A DNA stretch of 64,000 nucleotides from an uncultured Thermanaerothrix sp. (GCF_938028735.1 NZ_CALIMF010000002.1:124001-188000); one strand, 5' to 3'; positions 43,370-52,504 are shown, numbered from the stretch's first letter. The notes: a model not told the origin generated them from the sequence alone. Made by a program: numbers and translations.

Positions 43370-44224
43370 CTATCCCTCCTCCTCCATAACAGGATAGGCC
43401 ACAATACCGATAGTGCCCGGGCCCAAGTGCGCCGCCACGGGTATGGAAAGATCGGTGATAACGATCTCCTGGCAGCTCAAGAGCGTCTTGATCTTTGCTA
43501 CTAACTCCTGAGCCACTTCCGGCGCCGCCGCATGGACTACTGCCAGGTTGATTTTGTGTCCTTGCATCTGTTGTTTAAGTTCGTCCACAATCCGCTCTAG
43601 GGCTCGCTGGCGGCCACGCACTTTATCTGCTGCGTAAAGCAACCCCTCGCGTAACTTGATGATGGGATTGACCTTTAGCAAGGACGAAAGGGCACCTTGC
43701 AGAGCATTGATACGCCCGCTCATTTGCGCAAACTCCAAATTCTCCAGAGTGAAGATCACCATTAATTGATCTCGAATTTGCGCCAAACGTTGCAGGATGC
43801 GTTCAACATCCCACCCACGCCAGGAAAGCAGGCGCGCCTCGCGGCACATAAAGGCTAGCGCCGCCGACCCCGCCCCGGAGTCGAAGGGATAAATGTTTAG
43901 CTCGCCAGCCAGTTCTCGAGCCGCCATTTGAACTGCGGCAAAAGTGCCAGACAATTTGCTAGAAAGATGAATGGAGAGGATCGAATCGCCCCGACTGGCA
44001 ACACGGCGATAAAATTCTACAATCTGCTGAGGTGAAGGCAACGAGGTTTTCGGCAGAAGACGCTTCTGGCGCACCATTTCATAAAAATCCTTGAACGTCA
44101 GATCGCGTTGTAAGAACGACTCCTCACCGAAACGCACGCTTAATGGGATGATATGAATCTGGTATTCCTCTTCCCACGCCTGCGGAATATCTGCCGATCC
44201 ATCGGTAACAATTTTCAAAGCCAT
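43370..44224 (-). CDS. DegV-family fatty-acid-binding protein
   Basis: 284-residue DegV protein, the FakB-type subunit that presents a fatty acid to fatty-acid kinase FakA in phospholipid synthesis from exogenous or recycled acids. Visible: ITDGSAD-like KIVTDGSADIP (4-14), TSLPSPQQIVEFY (60-72), IHLSSKLSGTFAAV (about 85-98) whose Ser/Thr contact the carboxylate, and FTLENLEFAQMSGRI. The fakA partner is not in the window. Lies between the ECF sigma gene (5-base gap) and a small membrane protein. Confidence 0.88.
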   Translation of the reverse strand: MALKIVTDGSADIPQAWEEEYQIHIIPLSVRFGEESFLQRDLTFKDFYEMVRQKRLLPKTSLPSPQQIVEFYRRVASRGDSILSIHLSSKLSGTFAAVQMAARELAGELNIYPFDSGAGSAALAFMCREARLLSWRGWDVERILQRLAQIRDQLMVIFTLENLEFAQMSGRINALQGALSSLLKVNPIIKLREGLLYAADKVRGRQRALERIVDELKQQMQGHKINLAVVHAAAPEVAQELVAKIKTLLSCQEIVITDLSIPVAAHLGPGTIGIVAYPVMEEEG

Positions 44225-44229
44225 TTCAC

Positions 44230-44811
44230 TTACTCCTCTTCTAGGTTCAGACCCAGCTCATTTCGCAAACTGATCAAGGTACGATGGTACAGGCTCTTAA
44301 TCGCGCCCTCACTACGCCCCATAATTTTGGCGATCTCTTCATTGGAAAGTTGCTCTACAAATTTCAGCACAATCAAATTCTGGCGTTCAGGAGGGAGCTT
44401 CTGAATTGCCCGGATCAGACGCTCAATCTCTTGATCGCGTTCCAGATGCATCTCCGGGTGCTCAGCCCGCATCATCAAGTGCAGGTGGCCTTCAATAGGA
44501 ACCTCTTTACGTCGCTGGTTATCGCGGTGCCAGTTAGCCACCAAATTATGAGCAATTCGATATAACCAGGCCGAAAACGGCAAGCCCTGATAACGAAAGT
44601 TGCGAATGTGGTGCAAGGCACGATGAAAAACCCGCTCAGTCAGATCCTCAGCATCATGAACATTACCGGTGCGGTAATAAATATAGCTGTAAATTCGGCG
44701 CACATACCGCTCGTAAAGCACACTAAAAGCCTCCGAGTCCCCTTGAGCGGCGCGCAGGATCACGTCCTTCTCGTCAGCGTCATATAGCCCGCTCAATACC
44801 GCCTCCCCCAC
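44230..44811 (-). CDS. ECF RNA polymerase sigma factor
   Basis: 193 residues. Region 2 reads AFSVLYERYVRRIYSYIYYRTG...DAEDLTERVF (about 28-62) and region 4 LPPERQNLIVLKFVEQLSNEEIAKIMGRSEGAIKSLYHRTL (about 138-178). No adjacent anti-sigma with a zinc finger. The start is GTG 44811 (or TTG 44796, with GGGGAGG just upstream; unsettled). It is followed by degV and a small membrane protein in one operon. The regulon is unknown, and an extended -10 is upstream. Confidence 0.88.
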   Translation of the reverse strand: MGEAVLSGLYDADEKDVILRAAQGDSEAFSVLYERYVRRIYSYIYYRTGNVHDAEDLTERVFHRALHHIRNFRYQGLPFSAWLYRIAHNLVANWHRDNQRRKEVPIEGHLHLMMRAEHPEMHLERDQEIERLIRAIQKLPPERQNLIVLKFVEQLSNEEIAKIMGRSEGAIKSLYHRTLISLRNELGLNLEEE

Positions 44812-44880
44812 TCCGAGGAGGGTAACTCAATATTTTTAACCCCAACCGAACCATTGGGTTTCTTAGTCATCCCGAAAACT

Positions 44881-44889
44881 ATTTTACCA
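44881..44889 (-). promoter_or_regulatory. Extended -10 promoter of ECF sigma-degV operon
   Basis: The minus strand reads TGGTAAAAT, identical to the rpsT nonamer, about 70 bases before GTG 44811. Confidence 0.5.
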
Positions 44890-45051
44890 TTGCGAACCCA
44901 CATCTCCGCTCAAATTCTTCTGACGTGCACTACTCCCTTTAGAAAGAGCAGAGGTACACAATTGGTCAACCCACGACCCAACAAACTTGTCATTCCAACG
45001 AAATTGGGCTACAACATAGGATAGAAATCTAAACCTAAAGGTGAAAACCCA

Positions 45052-45903
45052 ATGCCAATCCGAGAGCATGTTCTCACCATTCCACAAGGTTACCGCCTCT
45101 TCGCCCGCGAATGGGCACCAGAATCCCCACCTCATGCACTGATACTTCTCGTCCACGGTCTGGGTGAGCATAGCGGACGCTACCACCACGTGGCACAAGC
45201 CTTCAACCGACATGGTTGGCTCGTTTTGGCTCCCGATCTACCCGGACACGGGCGCTCCGAAGGAAAACGGGGACATATTCGAACATATGATGAATTCTTA
45301 GATATTTTCGATTGGTTGCGTCAAGATCTTCAGCAACGTTTTCCCGGAATACCTCAAATCCTGTTTGGGCATAGCATGGGTGGCAACCTAGTGCTTTATT
45401 ATGCCCTGCAGCGCACTCCTCCTCTGCGGGGAGTCATTGCCTGTAGCCCCGGATTGCGTGCCGCTAAACCTTCCCCCATTCCTCTCTGGCTGGGAAAGTT
45501 GCTGCGAGGACTGTTCCCCGCCCTTCTTATCAACAATGGTTTGGATCTCAACGGCCTATCCCGCGATCCACAGGTCATCCAGACCTATGTTGACGATCCA
45601 TTAGTACATCCCCATATCTCGCTAAGTCTGGGGTTAGGCCTACTCGAGGCCGGACAGTGGCTACTGGAATGGGAGGGCGAGTTTCCATATCCACTGTTGC
45701 TTATGCAAGGCACTGCAGACCGCCTAGTAGACCCCGTTGCCACCTCTCAATTTGCCAGTCGCCTGCATGGTCCCGTGGTTTATAAGGCCTGGGAAGGGTT
45801 TTATCACGAACTGCATAACGAACCCGAAAAAGATGCAGTCATTGCTTATATGCTAGACTGGATACGTGCTATTGTTGAAGACCAACAACAAACCCCATCT
45901 TAA
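45052..45903 (+). CDS. Alpha/beta hydrolase, monoacylglycerol-lipase-like
   Basis: 283 residues. The oxyanion motif is LLVHGLGEHSGRY (32-44); the nucleophile elbow is FGHSMGGN with Ser108; the acid is in GTADRLVDP (about 218-226) and the catalytic His in FYHELHNE near the end. This is the serine-aminopeptidase-like/monoacylglycerol lipase type. No signal peptide, so cytoplasmic. The start has AAAGGTG upstream. Substrate is likely a lipid ester, unproven. Confidence 0.87.
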   Translation: MPIREHVLTIPQGYRLFAREWAPESPPHALILLVHGLGEHSGRYHHVAQAFNRHGWLVLAPDLPGHGRSEGKRGHIRTYDEFLDIFDWLRQDLQQRFPGIPQILFGHSMGGNLVLYYALQRTPPLRGVIACSPGLRAAKPSPIPLWLGKLLRGLFPALLINNGLDLNGLSRDPQVIQTYVDDPLVHPHISLSLGLGLLEAGQWLLEWEGEFPYPLLLMQGTADRLVDPVATSQFASRLHGPVVYKAWEGFYHELHNEPEKDAVIAYMLDWIRAIVEDQQQTPS

Positions 45904-45943
45904 TCATTACAACTGACACAACTTGGCTAGGGAAAGATGACAC

Positions 45944-45972
45944 TTGACCCTCAATACCACGAGGGCTACAAT
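45944..45972 (+). promoter_or_regulatory. Promoter of the SHMT-GcvT fusion gene
   Basis: TTGACC (45944-45949), 17-base spacer, TACAAT (45967-45972); one mismatch in each hexamer. The leader is about 55 bases, too short for a tandem glycine riboswitch, and none is visible. Confidence 0.7.
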
Positions 45973-46033
45973 TGGTTTGGGCTAATCCTTTGACAGCCTG
46001 ATTTTTCTCCATTTTCGTCCCAAGGAGCCAACT

Positions 46034-49000
46034 ATGAGCGATTTTCTAGTTCGGGGTTCACTGGCAGAGATAGACCCAGACCTCCATGAATTGATTCAAC
46101 TAGAGGCCGAACGTCAATATCGCAAACTGATTCTGATTCCAAGTGAAAGTACCGCCCCTTTTGCCGTTCGTGAAGCCCTGGGCTCCATTTTTCAGAATTT
46201 ATACGCCGAAGGCTATCCAGACGAAGAAACCCGTTGGATGAGTGAGGCAGAGATCCTCGATTACTCTGCCCGTCTGACGTATTATCGGCGTTACTCCGAC
46301 CCACGCTATTATAAAGGTGTAGAATATGCAGATATCTTGGAAGCGCTAGCGCGCCGCCGACTGGTCGAGCTTTTTGCCACCAACGGTGTCTCCCCCGACC
46401 AGATCTTTGCCAATGTTCAACCGCTTTCAGGTGCCCCAGCGAACAATGCCGTTTATACTGCACTGCTCAACCCAGGCGATACCATTCTGGCCATGAACTT
46501 GCTTCACGGTGGTCACCTCTCCCACGGCTCACCGGTCAATCGGTCAGGAAAATGGTTTAACGTGATTGCTTACGGGGTTAACCCCAAGACCGAACAAATT
46601 GATTATGACGAAGTTGAGGCCTTGGCATTAGAGCATAAGCCCAAAATCATCATTGCCGGGTATTCATCCTATCCATGGGTACCCGATTGGGCACGTTTTC
46701 GCGCCATCGCCGACCGAGTGGGAGCGGTGCTACTGGCCGACATCGCCCACATTGCCGGGATGGTTGCCGCAGGAGTGCTTCCCTCCCCGCTGGGACATGC
46801 CCATGTGATCACCTTCACCACGCACAAGAGCCTAATGGGCCCGCGGGGTGCCTGCATTTTGACCACCGACGCCAACCTGGCCAAGAAATTGGACCGCGCT
46901 GTTTTCCCAGGTGAACAGGGTGGTCCTCACCTGCATGCTATCGCTGGCATGGCAGTGGCGTTCAAATTGGCCCGTACCGAGACCTTCCGACAACTACAGG
47001 CCCAAATCGTCAAAAACTGTGCAGCCTTGACCGAGCGCCTCGCTGAGCGCGGTTTGCGCATCGCTTACGGAGGAAGCAATACCCATCTCGGGAATGTAGA
47101 TTGTAAGACCATTATTGGGCCAGATGGCACGCCCCTCTCTGGGGATATGGCAGCCCGCATCTTGGATATTGCTGGGATCGTCCTCAACCGCAACACCATC
47201 CCGGGCGACAAAGCTGCCCTCAATGCCTCCGGGATCCGTTACGGCACGCCATGGGTGACCCAGCGCGGGCTAAAAGAAGCCGAAATGCATCAGATCGCTG
47301 ACATCATGGCCGACGTACTTTTTGCCACCACTCCCTATAGCGTTGAAACCCGCAAGGGGCCTGCCCAACGCGCCAAGGTCAAATTCGAGGTTCTGGAAGA
47401 CGCCAAATTGCGCGCGCGTGCACTGGCCGAGAAAGCCGGGATTGACTACGAACCTACCCAACACGGCTATCCGCACTTCTTCTTCCTGGATGACAAACCC
47501 AAGGCCCAAAATGGGTGGGTAGCCTATGACTTACAGGGGGAACGCGTGCGCACTTTTGTCAATTTCGTCTTTACCAGCGATGTGGAGGCCTTGAAACCGG
47601 GCGAAAGCCAGGCAACACAATTGCGTACCCCTCAAGGAAACGTTGAAGGGAGCCTCACTTGTATCACCCCCTGGCACTTCCGCCTCTCCGTCCCGGCAGA
47701 CAAAGCCGCCTTGGCTGCTACCTGGCTGCGCGATCTTTCGGATGGTTATGTTGCCTTTGACCCCGATCCACTGCGGCGCTTGCCCGGGCCAATCATTGTC
47801 AACGAAAGCGAGGCTCAATCCATCGCTTGGGTCGCAGGCGCGGCCGTTAGCCAGAGCAAGCCCTACTATATTGGCATAGAAGATGCAGCCGGCCCTGAAC
47901 CCCTGCCCACTTTCACTTGGGAGGAGCGCGAGCCCGAGCAATTGCGCCGAACCCCACTTTTTGAGACCCACCGCCAACTGGGCGCCAAGATGATCCCCTT
48001 TGCCGGATGGGAAATGCCTGTGTGGTACACCTCGGTCACTGAGGAACACCTGGCCACGCGTCAGGCAGCTGGATTATTCGATGTGGCTCATATGGGTGTC
48101 TACCAAGCCGAAGGACCGGATGCAGGGGTCTTTCTGGATAGCGTCTGCGGCAACGACATCAGCGCTCTGGCTGTTGGTGAGTCGTGCTATACTCATTTCC
48201 TTGATCCCGATGCAAATGTCATTGACGATACCATCGTGTACCGGCGCGCTCATGACAAATACCTGATCGTGGTCAATGCTGCCAACGACGATAAAGACTG
48301 GGCCTGGCTTAATGCAGTGCGCGACGGCAAGGTGCGGGTGGATAACCAGCGCCCTTGGGCCCGTGCGTTTGGTAGCCAGGTGGTGTTGCGCAACTTACGA
48401 GATCCCAAAGAAGGGCCCGACATGCGCGTGGACATCGCCCTCCAAGGACCCAAGTCGCGCGATATCCTACTGGCTCTGGGTTGCGATGCCGAAACCCGCA
48501 AGCGCATTGTCGCTCTCAAACGCACTGAACTCTGTGAAGCCGTCATTGGTGGTTTTGACTTGGTCATCTCGCGCACAGGCTACACCGGTGAGAAAATGGC
48601 ATTCGAGCTCTTTGTCCACCCGGATAAAGCGGTGGGCTTATGGAATGCTCTGCTCAAAGTCGGGGAGCCGATGGGACTGAAACCGTGTGGTTTAGGTGCC
48701 CGGGATTCCCTGCGCACCGAGGCGGGGTTACCGCTTTATGGTCATGAATTGGCTGGCCCCTTCAACCTAGGGGTTGGCGAGGCAGGCTTTGCCGCTTTTG
48801 TTAAGACTTATAAGCCATGGTTCATTGGGCGAGACGCCTTCATTGCCCGCGAAAAGCAGCGCCAGACAGTGGTCATTCGCTTCCGCTTCACCGAGAAGGG
48901 CGTACGAATGGCCCATCTAGGTGATCCGGTTCTAGACCGGAAAGGGCGCACCATCGGCTATGTAACCAGTTGTGCGATTGATTCCGAGGGCTTTCTGACC

Positions 49001-49162
49001 GGCCAAGCATGGGTTGAACTTAAGTACGCGGAGGAAGGCACACCAATTTACATCTTCCAAGGCAAACCACAGAACCTAGGTAAAGCCCCAGCCGAGCTCA
49101 AAACCGGCGATCGGTTGATACTACCCACGCCGGCAGTGGTCCTTAGCCGCTTTCCAAGGTAG
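46034..49162 (+). CDS. Fusion of serine hydroxymethyltransferase and aminomethyltransferase (GcvT)
   Basis: 1042-residue protein. The SHMT part covers about 1-435: LILIPSESTAPFAV (31-44), DIAHIAGMVAAG, and the PLP lysine K265 in TTHKSLMGPRG; compared with canonical SHMT there is an extra block of about 28 residues (63-90) between AEGYP and RYYKG. The middle (about 440-637) matches no domain I recognise. The GcvT part (638-1042) starts RRTPLFETHRQLGAK, with VVNAANDDKDWAW, ISRTGYTGEKMAFEL and a C-terminal barrel. SHMT makes 5,10-methylene-THF from serine; GcvT makes it from the glycine-cleavage aminomethyl group, so both share folate. AAGGAG lies 7 bases before ATG 46034. A strong promoter and terminator frame it; gcvH/gcvP are not here. 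Confidence 0.9.
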   Translation: MSDFLVRGSLAEIDPDLHELIQLEAERQYRKLILIPSESTAPFAVREALGSIFQNLYAEGYPDEETRWMSEAEILDYSARLTYYRRYSDPRYYKGVEYADILEALARRRLVELFATNGVSPDQIFANVQPLSGAPANNAVYTALLNPGDTILAMNLLHGGHLSHGSPVNRSGKWFNVIAYGVNPKTEQIDYDEVEALALEHKPKIIIAGYSSYPWVPDWARFRAIADRVGAVLLADIAHIAGMVAAGVLPSPLGHAHVITFTTHKSLMGPRGACILTTDANLAKKLDRAVFPGEQGGPHLHAIAGMAVAFKLARTETFRQLQAQIVKNCAALTERLAERGLRIAYGGSNTHLGNVDCKTIIGPDGTPLSGDMAARILDIAGIVLNRNTIPGDKAALNASGIRYGTPWVTQRGLKEAEMHQIADIMADVLFATTPYSVETRKGPAQRAKVKFEVLEDAKLRARALAEKAGIDYEPTQHGYPHFFFLDDKPKAQNGWVAYDLQGERVRTFVNFVFTSDVEALKPGESQATQLRTPQGNVEGSLTCITPWHFRLSVPADKAALAATWLRDLSDGYVAFDPDPLRRLPGPIIVNESEAQSIAWVAGAAVSQSKPYYIGIEDAAGPEPLPTFTWEEREPEQLRRTPLFETHRQLGAKMIPFAGWEMPVWYTSVTEEHLATRQAAGLFDVAHMGVYQAEGPDAGVFLDSVCGNDISALAVGESCYTHFLDPDANVIDDTIVYRRAHDKYLIVVNAANDDKDWAWLNAVRDGKVRVDNQRPWARAFGSQVVLRNLRDPKEGPDMRVDIALQGPKSRDILLALGCDAETRKRIVALKRTELCEAVIGGFDLVISRTGYTGEKMAFELFVHPDKAVGLWNALLKVGEPMGLKPCGLGARDSLRTEAGLPLYGHELAGPFNLGVGEAGFAAFVKTYKPWFIGRDAFIAREKQRQTVVIRFRFTEKGVRMAHLGDPVLDRKGRTIGYVTSCAIDSEGFLTGQAWVELKYAEEGTPIYIFQGKPQNLGKAPAELKTGDRLILPTPAVVLSRFPR

Positions 49163-49169
49163 GCAAGAG

Positions 49170-49214
49170 CACCAGGTGTGCGGACATAACTCTAACGCAC
49201 ACCTGGTGTTTTTT
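49170..49214 (+). terminator. Rho-independent terminator after the SHMT-GcvT fusion
   Basis: CACCAGGTGTGCG (49170-49182) pairs perfectly with CGCACACCTGGTG (49196-49208) across a 13-base loop, and six T residues follow (49209-49214). It starts 8 bases after the stop. Confidence 0.93.
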
Positions 49215-49293
49215 AGAAAGTAACGCACGTTTTGACTTACCATGTCTCTGAAACCCTTATCCCGTCCAGTTCCTACGATCAGGAGGTAATCCT

Positions 49294-50616
49294 ATGCCGT
49301 TCGACCCGATTATGGTCAAGCCCGAAGAGTTCACCTCCGCTGCAAACGTCCCTGAATTTCCTTTGGAGACCAGCCCAAGGAGAACCAGCATGCAAACACT
49401 TTGGGATCACCGCTATGCTCAGCGTACTCAACGCATGAAGGGATCGGCGATCCGTGAATTGCTCAAATTGACCGAGCAGCCTGATGTGATTTCGTTTGCC
49501 GGGGGGCTGCCAGCCCCAGAGGTCTTCCCGGTTGAAGAGTTCACTGAGGCGTGCTTGCGCGTCCTGCGCGAAAACGGCGGAATGGCCCTTCAGTATGGCT
49601 CAACCGAGGGTTATCTTCCCCTGCGTGAGATGATTGCACGCCACACCTCGCGCTACGGTATCCGTGTCTCTGCAGATAACATTCTCATCACTGCTGGTTC
49701 GCAACAAGCCCTGGATTTGATCGGCAAAGTGTTCATTAACCGAGGTGATCGCGTCCTGGTGGAATCCCCCACCTACTTGGGCGCCTTACAGGCCTGGAAT
49801 GCCTACGGCGCTGAATACATTACCGTGCGCACTGACGATGAGGGAATGGTCACCGACGAATTGGAAGACGCTTTACGGGCTGGGCCTAAATTCATCTACG
49901 TACTGCCCAACTTCCAGAACCCGATGGGGGTTACTATGTCCACCGCGCGCCGTCGGCAATTGGTGGAATTGGCCTCGCGCTATGGGGTTCCGATCATCGA
50001 AGACGACCCCTATGGGCAATTGCGTTACGAGGGCGAACACTTACCTTCGGTCGTGGTTATGGACGCCAAGATCCACGCCCAGAACGACCGCAATGGATAC
50101 TATAGTGGGAACGTCATCTACCTAAGCACTTTCTCCAAGATCCTCGCCCCCGGCTTGCGGCTTGGCTGGGTCATCGGTCCTACCGAGGTGATTCGAAAAC
50201 TTGTGCTCGCCAAGCAAGGGGCAGACCTGCATACCGCCACTTTCAATCAGGTAGTGGCTTATGAGGTCGGGCATGGGGGGTTCCTGGACCGGCACGTGCT
50301 CAAAATCCGTGAGGTTTACCGCGAACGCCGCGATGCCATGCTCGAAGCACTGGAGAAATACATGCCCGAAGGCGTCCGTTGGACCCGACCACAAGGCGGT
50401 CTTTTCCTATGGGTGACCCTCCCGGAAGGCATGAACACCACAGAACTGTTCGCCGAAGCAGTAGAGAACAAGGTGGCCTATGTGCCGGGTGAGCCCTTCC
50501 ATCCCTGTGGGGGTGGCGAAAACACGATGCGCCTTAATTTCTCCTACTGCAAGCCAGAAGTTATCCACGAGGGCATCCGACGGCTCAGCCAGGTCATCAA
50601 AGCCCATTTGAAGTGA
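49294..50616 (+). CDS. PLP-dependent class I/II aminotransferase (LysN/2-aminoadipate type)
   Basis: 440-residue fold-type I aminotransferase. The N-terminal lead KGSAIRELLKL, DVISFAGGLPAPEVFP (about 65-79) and TAGSQQALDLIGKVF (about 132-146) are typical of the 2-aminoadipate/MocR-type aminotransferase group; the PLP lysine is K282 in FSKILAPGLRLGW. Likely substrates are 2-aminoadipate, aromatic or branched amino acids; the sequence does not decide. AGGAGG lies 8 bases before ATG 49294. Bounded by terminators on both sides, so monocistronic. Confidence 0.88.
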   Translation: MPFDPIMVKPEEFTSAANVPEFPLETSPRRTSMQTLWDHRYAQRTQRMKGSAIRELLKLTEQPDVISFAGGLPAPEVFPVEEFTEACLRVLRENGGMALQYGSTEGYLPLREMIARHTSRYGIRVSADNILITAGSQQALDLIGKVFINRGDRVLVESPTYLGALQAWNAYGAEYITVRTDDEGMVTDELEDALRAGPKFIYVLPNFQNPMGVTMSTARRRQLVELASRYGVPIIEDDPYGQLRYEGEHLPSVVVMDAKIHAQNDRNGYYSGNVIYLSTFSKILAPGLRLGWVIGPTEVIRKLVLAKQGADLHTATFNQVVAYEVGHGGFLDRHVLKIREVYRERRDAMLEALEKYMPEGVRWTRPQGGLFLWVTLPEGMNTTELFAEAVENKVAYVPGEPFHPCGGGENTMRLNFSYCKPEVIHEGIRRLSQVIKAHLK

Positions 50617-50637
50617 GCTACGCACAGATAGAAAGCG

Positions 50638-50671
50638 ATCCACCCGCCGCATCATCGGCGGGTGGATTTTT
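50638..50671 (+). terminator. Rho-independent terminator after the aminotransferase
   Basis: ATCCACCCGCC (50638-50648) pairs with GGCGGGTGGAT (50657-50667) across an 8-base loop, then TTTTT. It abuts the 3' end of the convergent kinase gene. Confidence 0.9.
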
Positions 50672-50672
50672 A

Positions 50673-52436
50673 TCATCGCATGGTAAAATGCGGCAAGAGA
50701 CCATTGGGAAGGCTTTCCAACCCGTGCTCCCACAATTTAAAATCACTTAAGATAGACCCCCCCATGAATTCACGAAGAATAGAGTTATCTGGGATCAGAT
50801 CACTTTCAATTGGTAGGAACCACTCCATGAAACTCAGCAACCGCTTTGCTTCAATGTGCTCGGCACTCCCATAAGGTACCTGACGCAACAGAGGTTCTGC
50901 CAGGGGCTTGAGGGCTGAGAGTTCATAGACCAGAGCGGAATTAAACATCTCATCGGCGTTTTCCTGGTAAGGGAAGATATAACGTTTTTCACCCCGTCGC
51001 ACCGATTCCCAACGACTAATCGTTTCGGCCGCCGAATATCCTCGCTCACGCGCATCCCGCACAATACGGCGAATCAGACGAGTATCGGTCGTGGAAATGC
51101 GGTTATAACGATCCAAGTTAAGCTGAGTCAAACAAGAAACGTAAATGCGATAGGCTCGCTCCTGCGGAAAATCGGGCAAGAGGCGCGGATTTAGACCGTG
51201 AATACCTTCCAATATTATCAGCTGCTCAGGACGCAACTGCACAACATCTCCAGCCTCGGGACGCCCGGTTTTGAAGTTAAAGCGAGGCAGCTGGACCACT
51301 TTGCCAGCAATCAGCCCCTCTAGGCACTCTTCAAGGCGTGCAATGTCCAGAGCCTCCAGCGCCTCAAAGTCGTAATTTCCGTGTTCATCCCGCGGGGAGC
51401 GCTCACGCTCTACGAAGAAGTTGTCCAATTCCAGCGGAAAAGGCGAGAGACCATGCGCCAGCAACTGCACTGCTAAGCGCTTGGCGAACGTCGTTTTCCC
51501 CGAAGACGAAGGTCCAGCAATCAAAATGATGCGCGCATACTCGGCCCGCTGGGCAATCTGCCGTGCAATTTCAGCAATACGCTGCTCGTGAAGTGCCTCA
51601 GAGACTAAAATCACTTCACGAATGCGCCCCGCGTGAATGGCATCATTGAGAGCACCAACACTTTCTATCCCTAGGCGCGCCAGCCAATCCCCGTATTGGC
51701 GAAAGGCTAGCAGCAATTTTGGGTAGGCCGGCATCGGCGAAAGGGCTGTCGGAGCATGCCGCCGAGGAAAACGTAATACAAACCCATCCTCTTGCGGAGT
51801 CAAGGCAAACCAGCGCAGGTAACCCGTTGAAGGCACCATATATCCGTGATGGTAATCGCGATGTTCCCCCAAACGATACAGAACCAGTGTATCCTTTTGC
51901 CGGTATTTCAATAACCGCAATTTATCTGGATAATCTCTCTGTTCAAAATAGGCAATAGCCTCACTCAAGGGCACTACCTGGCGCTCAAAGGGCAAGTCCT
52001 GCTCAACCAGGTGCCGCATGTGGGCTTCCAACTTCTCAATTTCGGCCTCACTCAAAGGAGGTCTGCCACCCACCCGGCAATAGTACCCTCCAAATGCCAC
52101 GGAGTGATCAACAGTCAGTATTGCTTGGGGGAACAGATCCTCGAAAGCCGCTTCAAGTAAGAATGTAATTGAACGGCGGTAAATGCGCGCCCCATCCGCA
52201 TCGGCCATGGTAACCGGTCGCACACGAGCATCCATGCTGATGGGATAAGTTAGTTCGCGCAATTCGCCGTTAACAACCGCCCCCATGATTGGGGGATTAT
52301 CCCACTCCGGCAGGGCTTTGAGGAATTCCCCTACGGGCGTATGGCGTGGACCGCTAAACACCCGACCATCGGGTAGGTGAATTTCAACTGTTTCGCGAGG
52401 TTGTACAACCTGACTAATATGAAGTGGTTTAGTCAT
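50673..52436 (-). CDS. TGS-domain uridine-kinase-like protein
   Basis: 587 residues. The N-terminal TGS-like domain (about 14-75) and ThrRS second-additional-domain-like part (HSVAFGGYYCRV, about 110-180) lead to a C-terminal P-loop kinase domain with GPSSSGKTTFAKRL (about 306-319), LDNFFVER (about 332-340) and LEGIHGLNP (about 398-406), as in uridine/phosphoribulokinases. This architecture is known in Thermotoga and Clostridia as 'uridine kinase-related'. A kinase acting on a nucleoside or similar substrate is likely; the real substrate is unproven. No membrane segments. Confidence 0.8.
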   Translation of the reverse strand: MTKPLHISQVVQPRETVEIHLPDGRVFSGPRHTPVGEFLKALPEWDNPPIMGAVVNGELRELTYPISMDARVRPVTMADADGARIYRRSITFLLEAAFEDLFPQAILTVDHSVAFGGYYCRVGGRPPLSEAEIEKLEAHMRHLVEQDLPFERQVVPLSEAIAYFEQRDYPDKLRLLKYRQKDTLVLYRLGEHRDYHHGYMVPSTGYLRWFALTPQEDGFVLRFPRRHAPTALSPMPAYPKLLLAFRQYGDWLARLGIESVGALNDAIHAGRIREVILVSEALHEQRIAEIARQIAQRAEYARIILIAGPSSSGKTTFAKRLAVQLLAHGLSPFPLELDNFFVERERSPRDEHGNYDFEALEALDIARLEECLEGLIAGKVVQLPRFNFKTGRPEAGDVVQLRPEQLIILEGIHGLNPRLLPDFPQERAYRIYVSCLTQLNLDRYNRISTTDTRLIRRIVRDARERGYSAAETISRWESVRRGEKRYIFPYQENADEMFNSALVYELSALKPLAEPLLRQVPYGSAEHIEAKRLLSFMEWFLPIESDLIPDNSILREFMGGSILSDFKLWEHGLESLPNGLLPHFTMR

Positions 52437-52504
52437 CCCAGGCCTCGAGAATTTAGACGACTGTCAGGTATATCAAGTATATCACCCCTCTCGCCCAGAG
52501 AATC

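Noticed and set aside
44884..45213. Open frame of 109 codons on the minus strand partly in an intergenic region
   Set aside because: It overlaps the start of the alpha/beta hydrolase, has no ribosome-binding site and no recognisable motif; the Trp/Phe-rich composition looks like chance.
45904..46033. Glycine riboswitch upstream of the fusion gene
   Set aside because: The leader from the predicted promoter is only about 55 bases and shows no tandem aptamer-like structure.
46034..49162. Two separate genes, glyA and gcvT, with a missed stop
   Set aside because: No in-frame stop and no ribosome-binding site plus start is evident near residue 638; the single terminator after the GcvT part supports one gene, though a sequencing error cannot be excluded.
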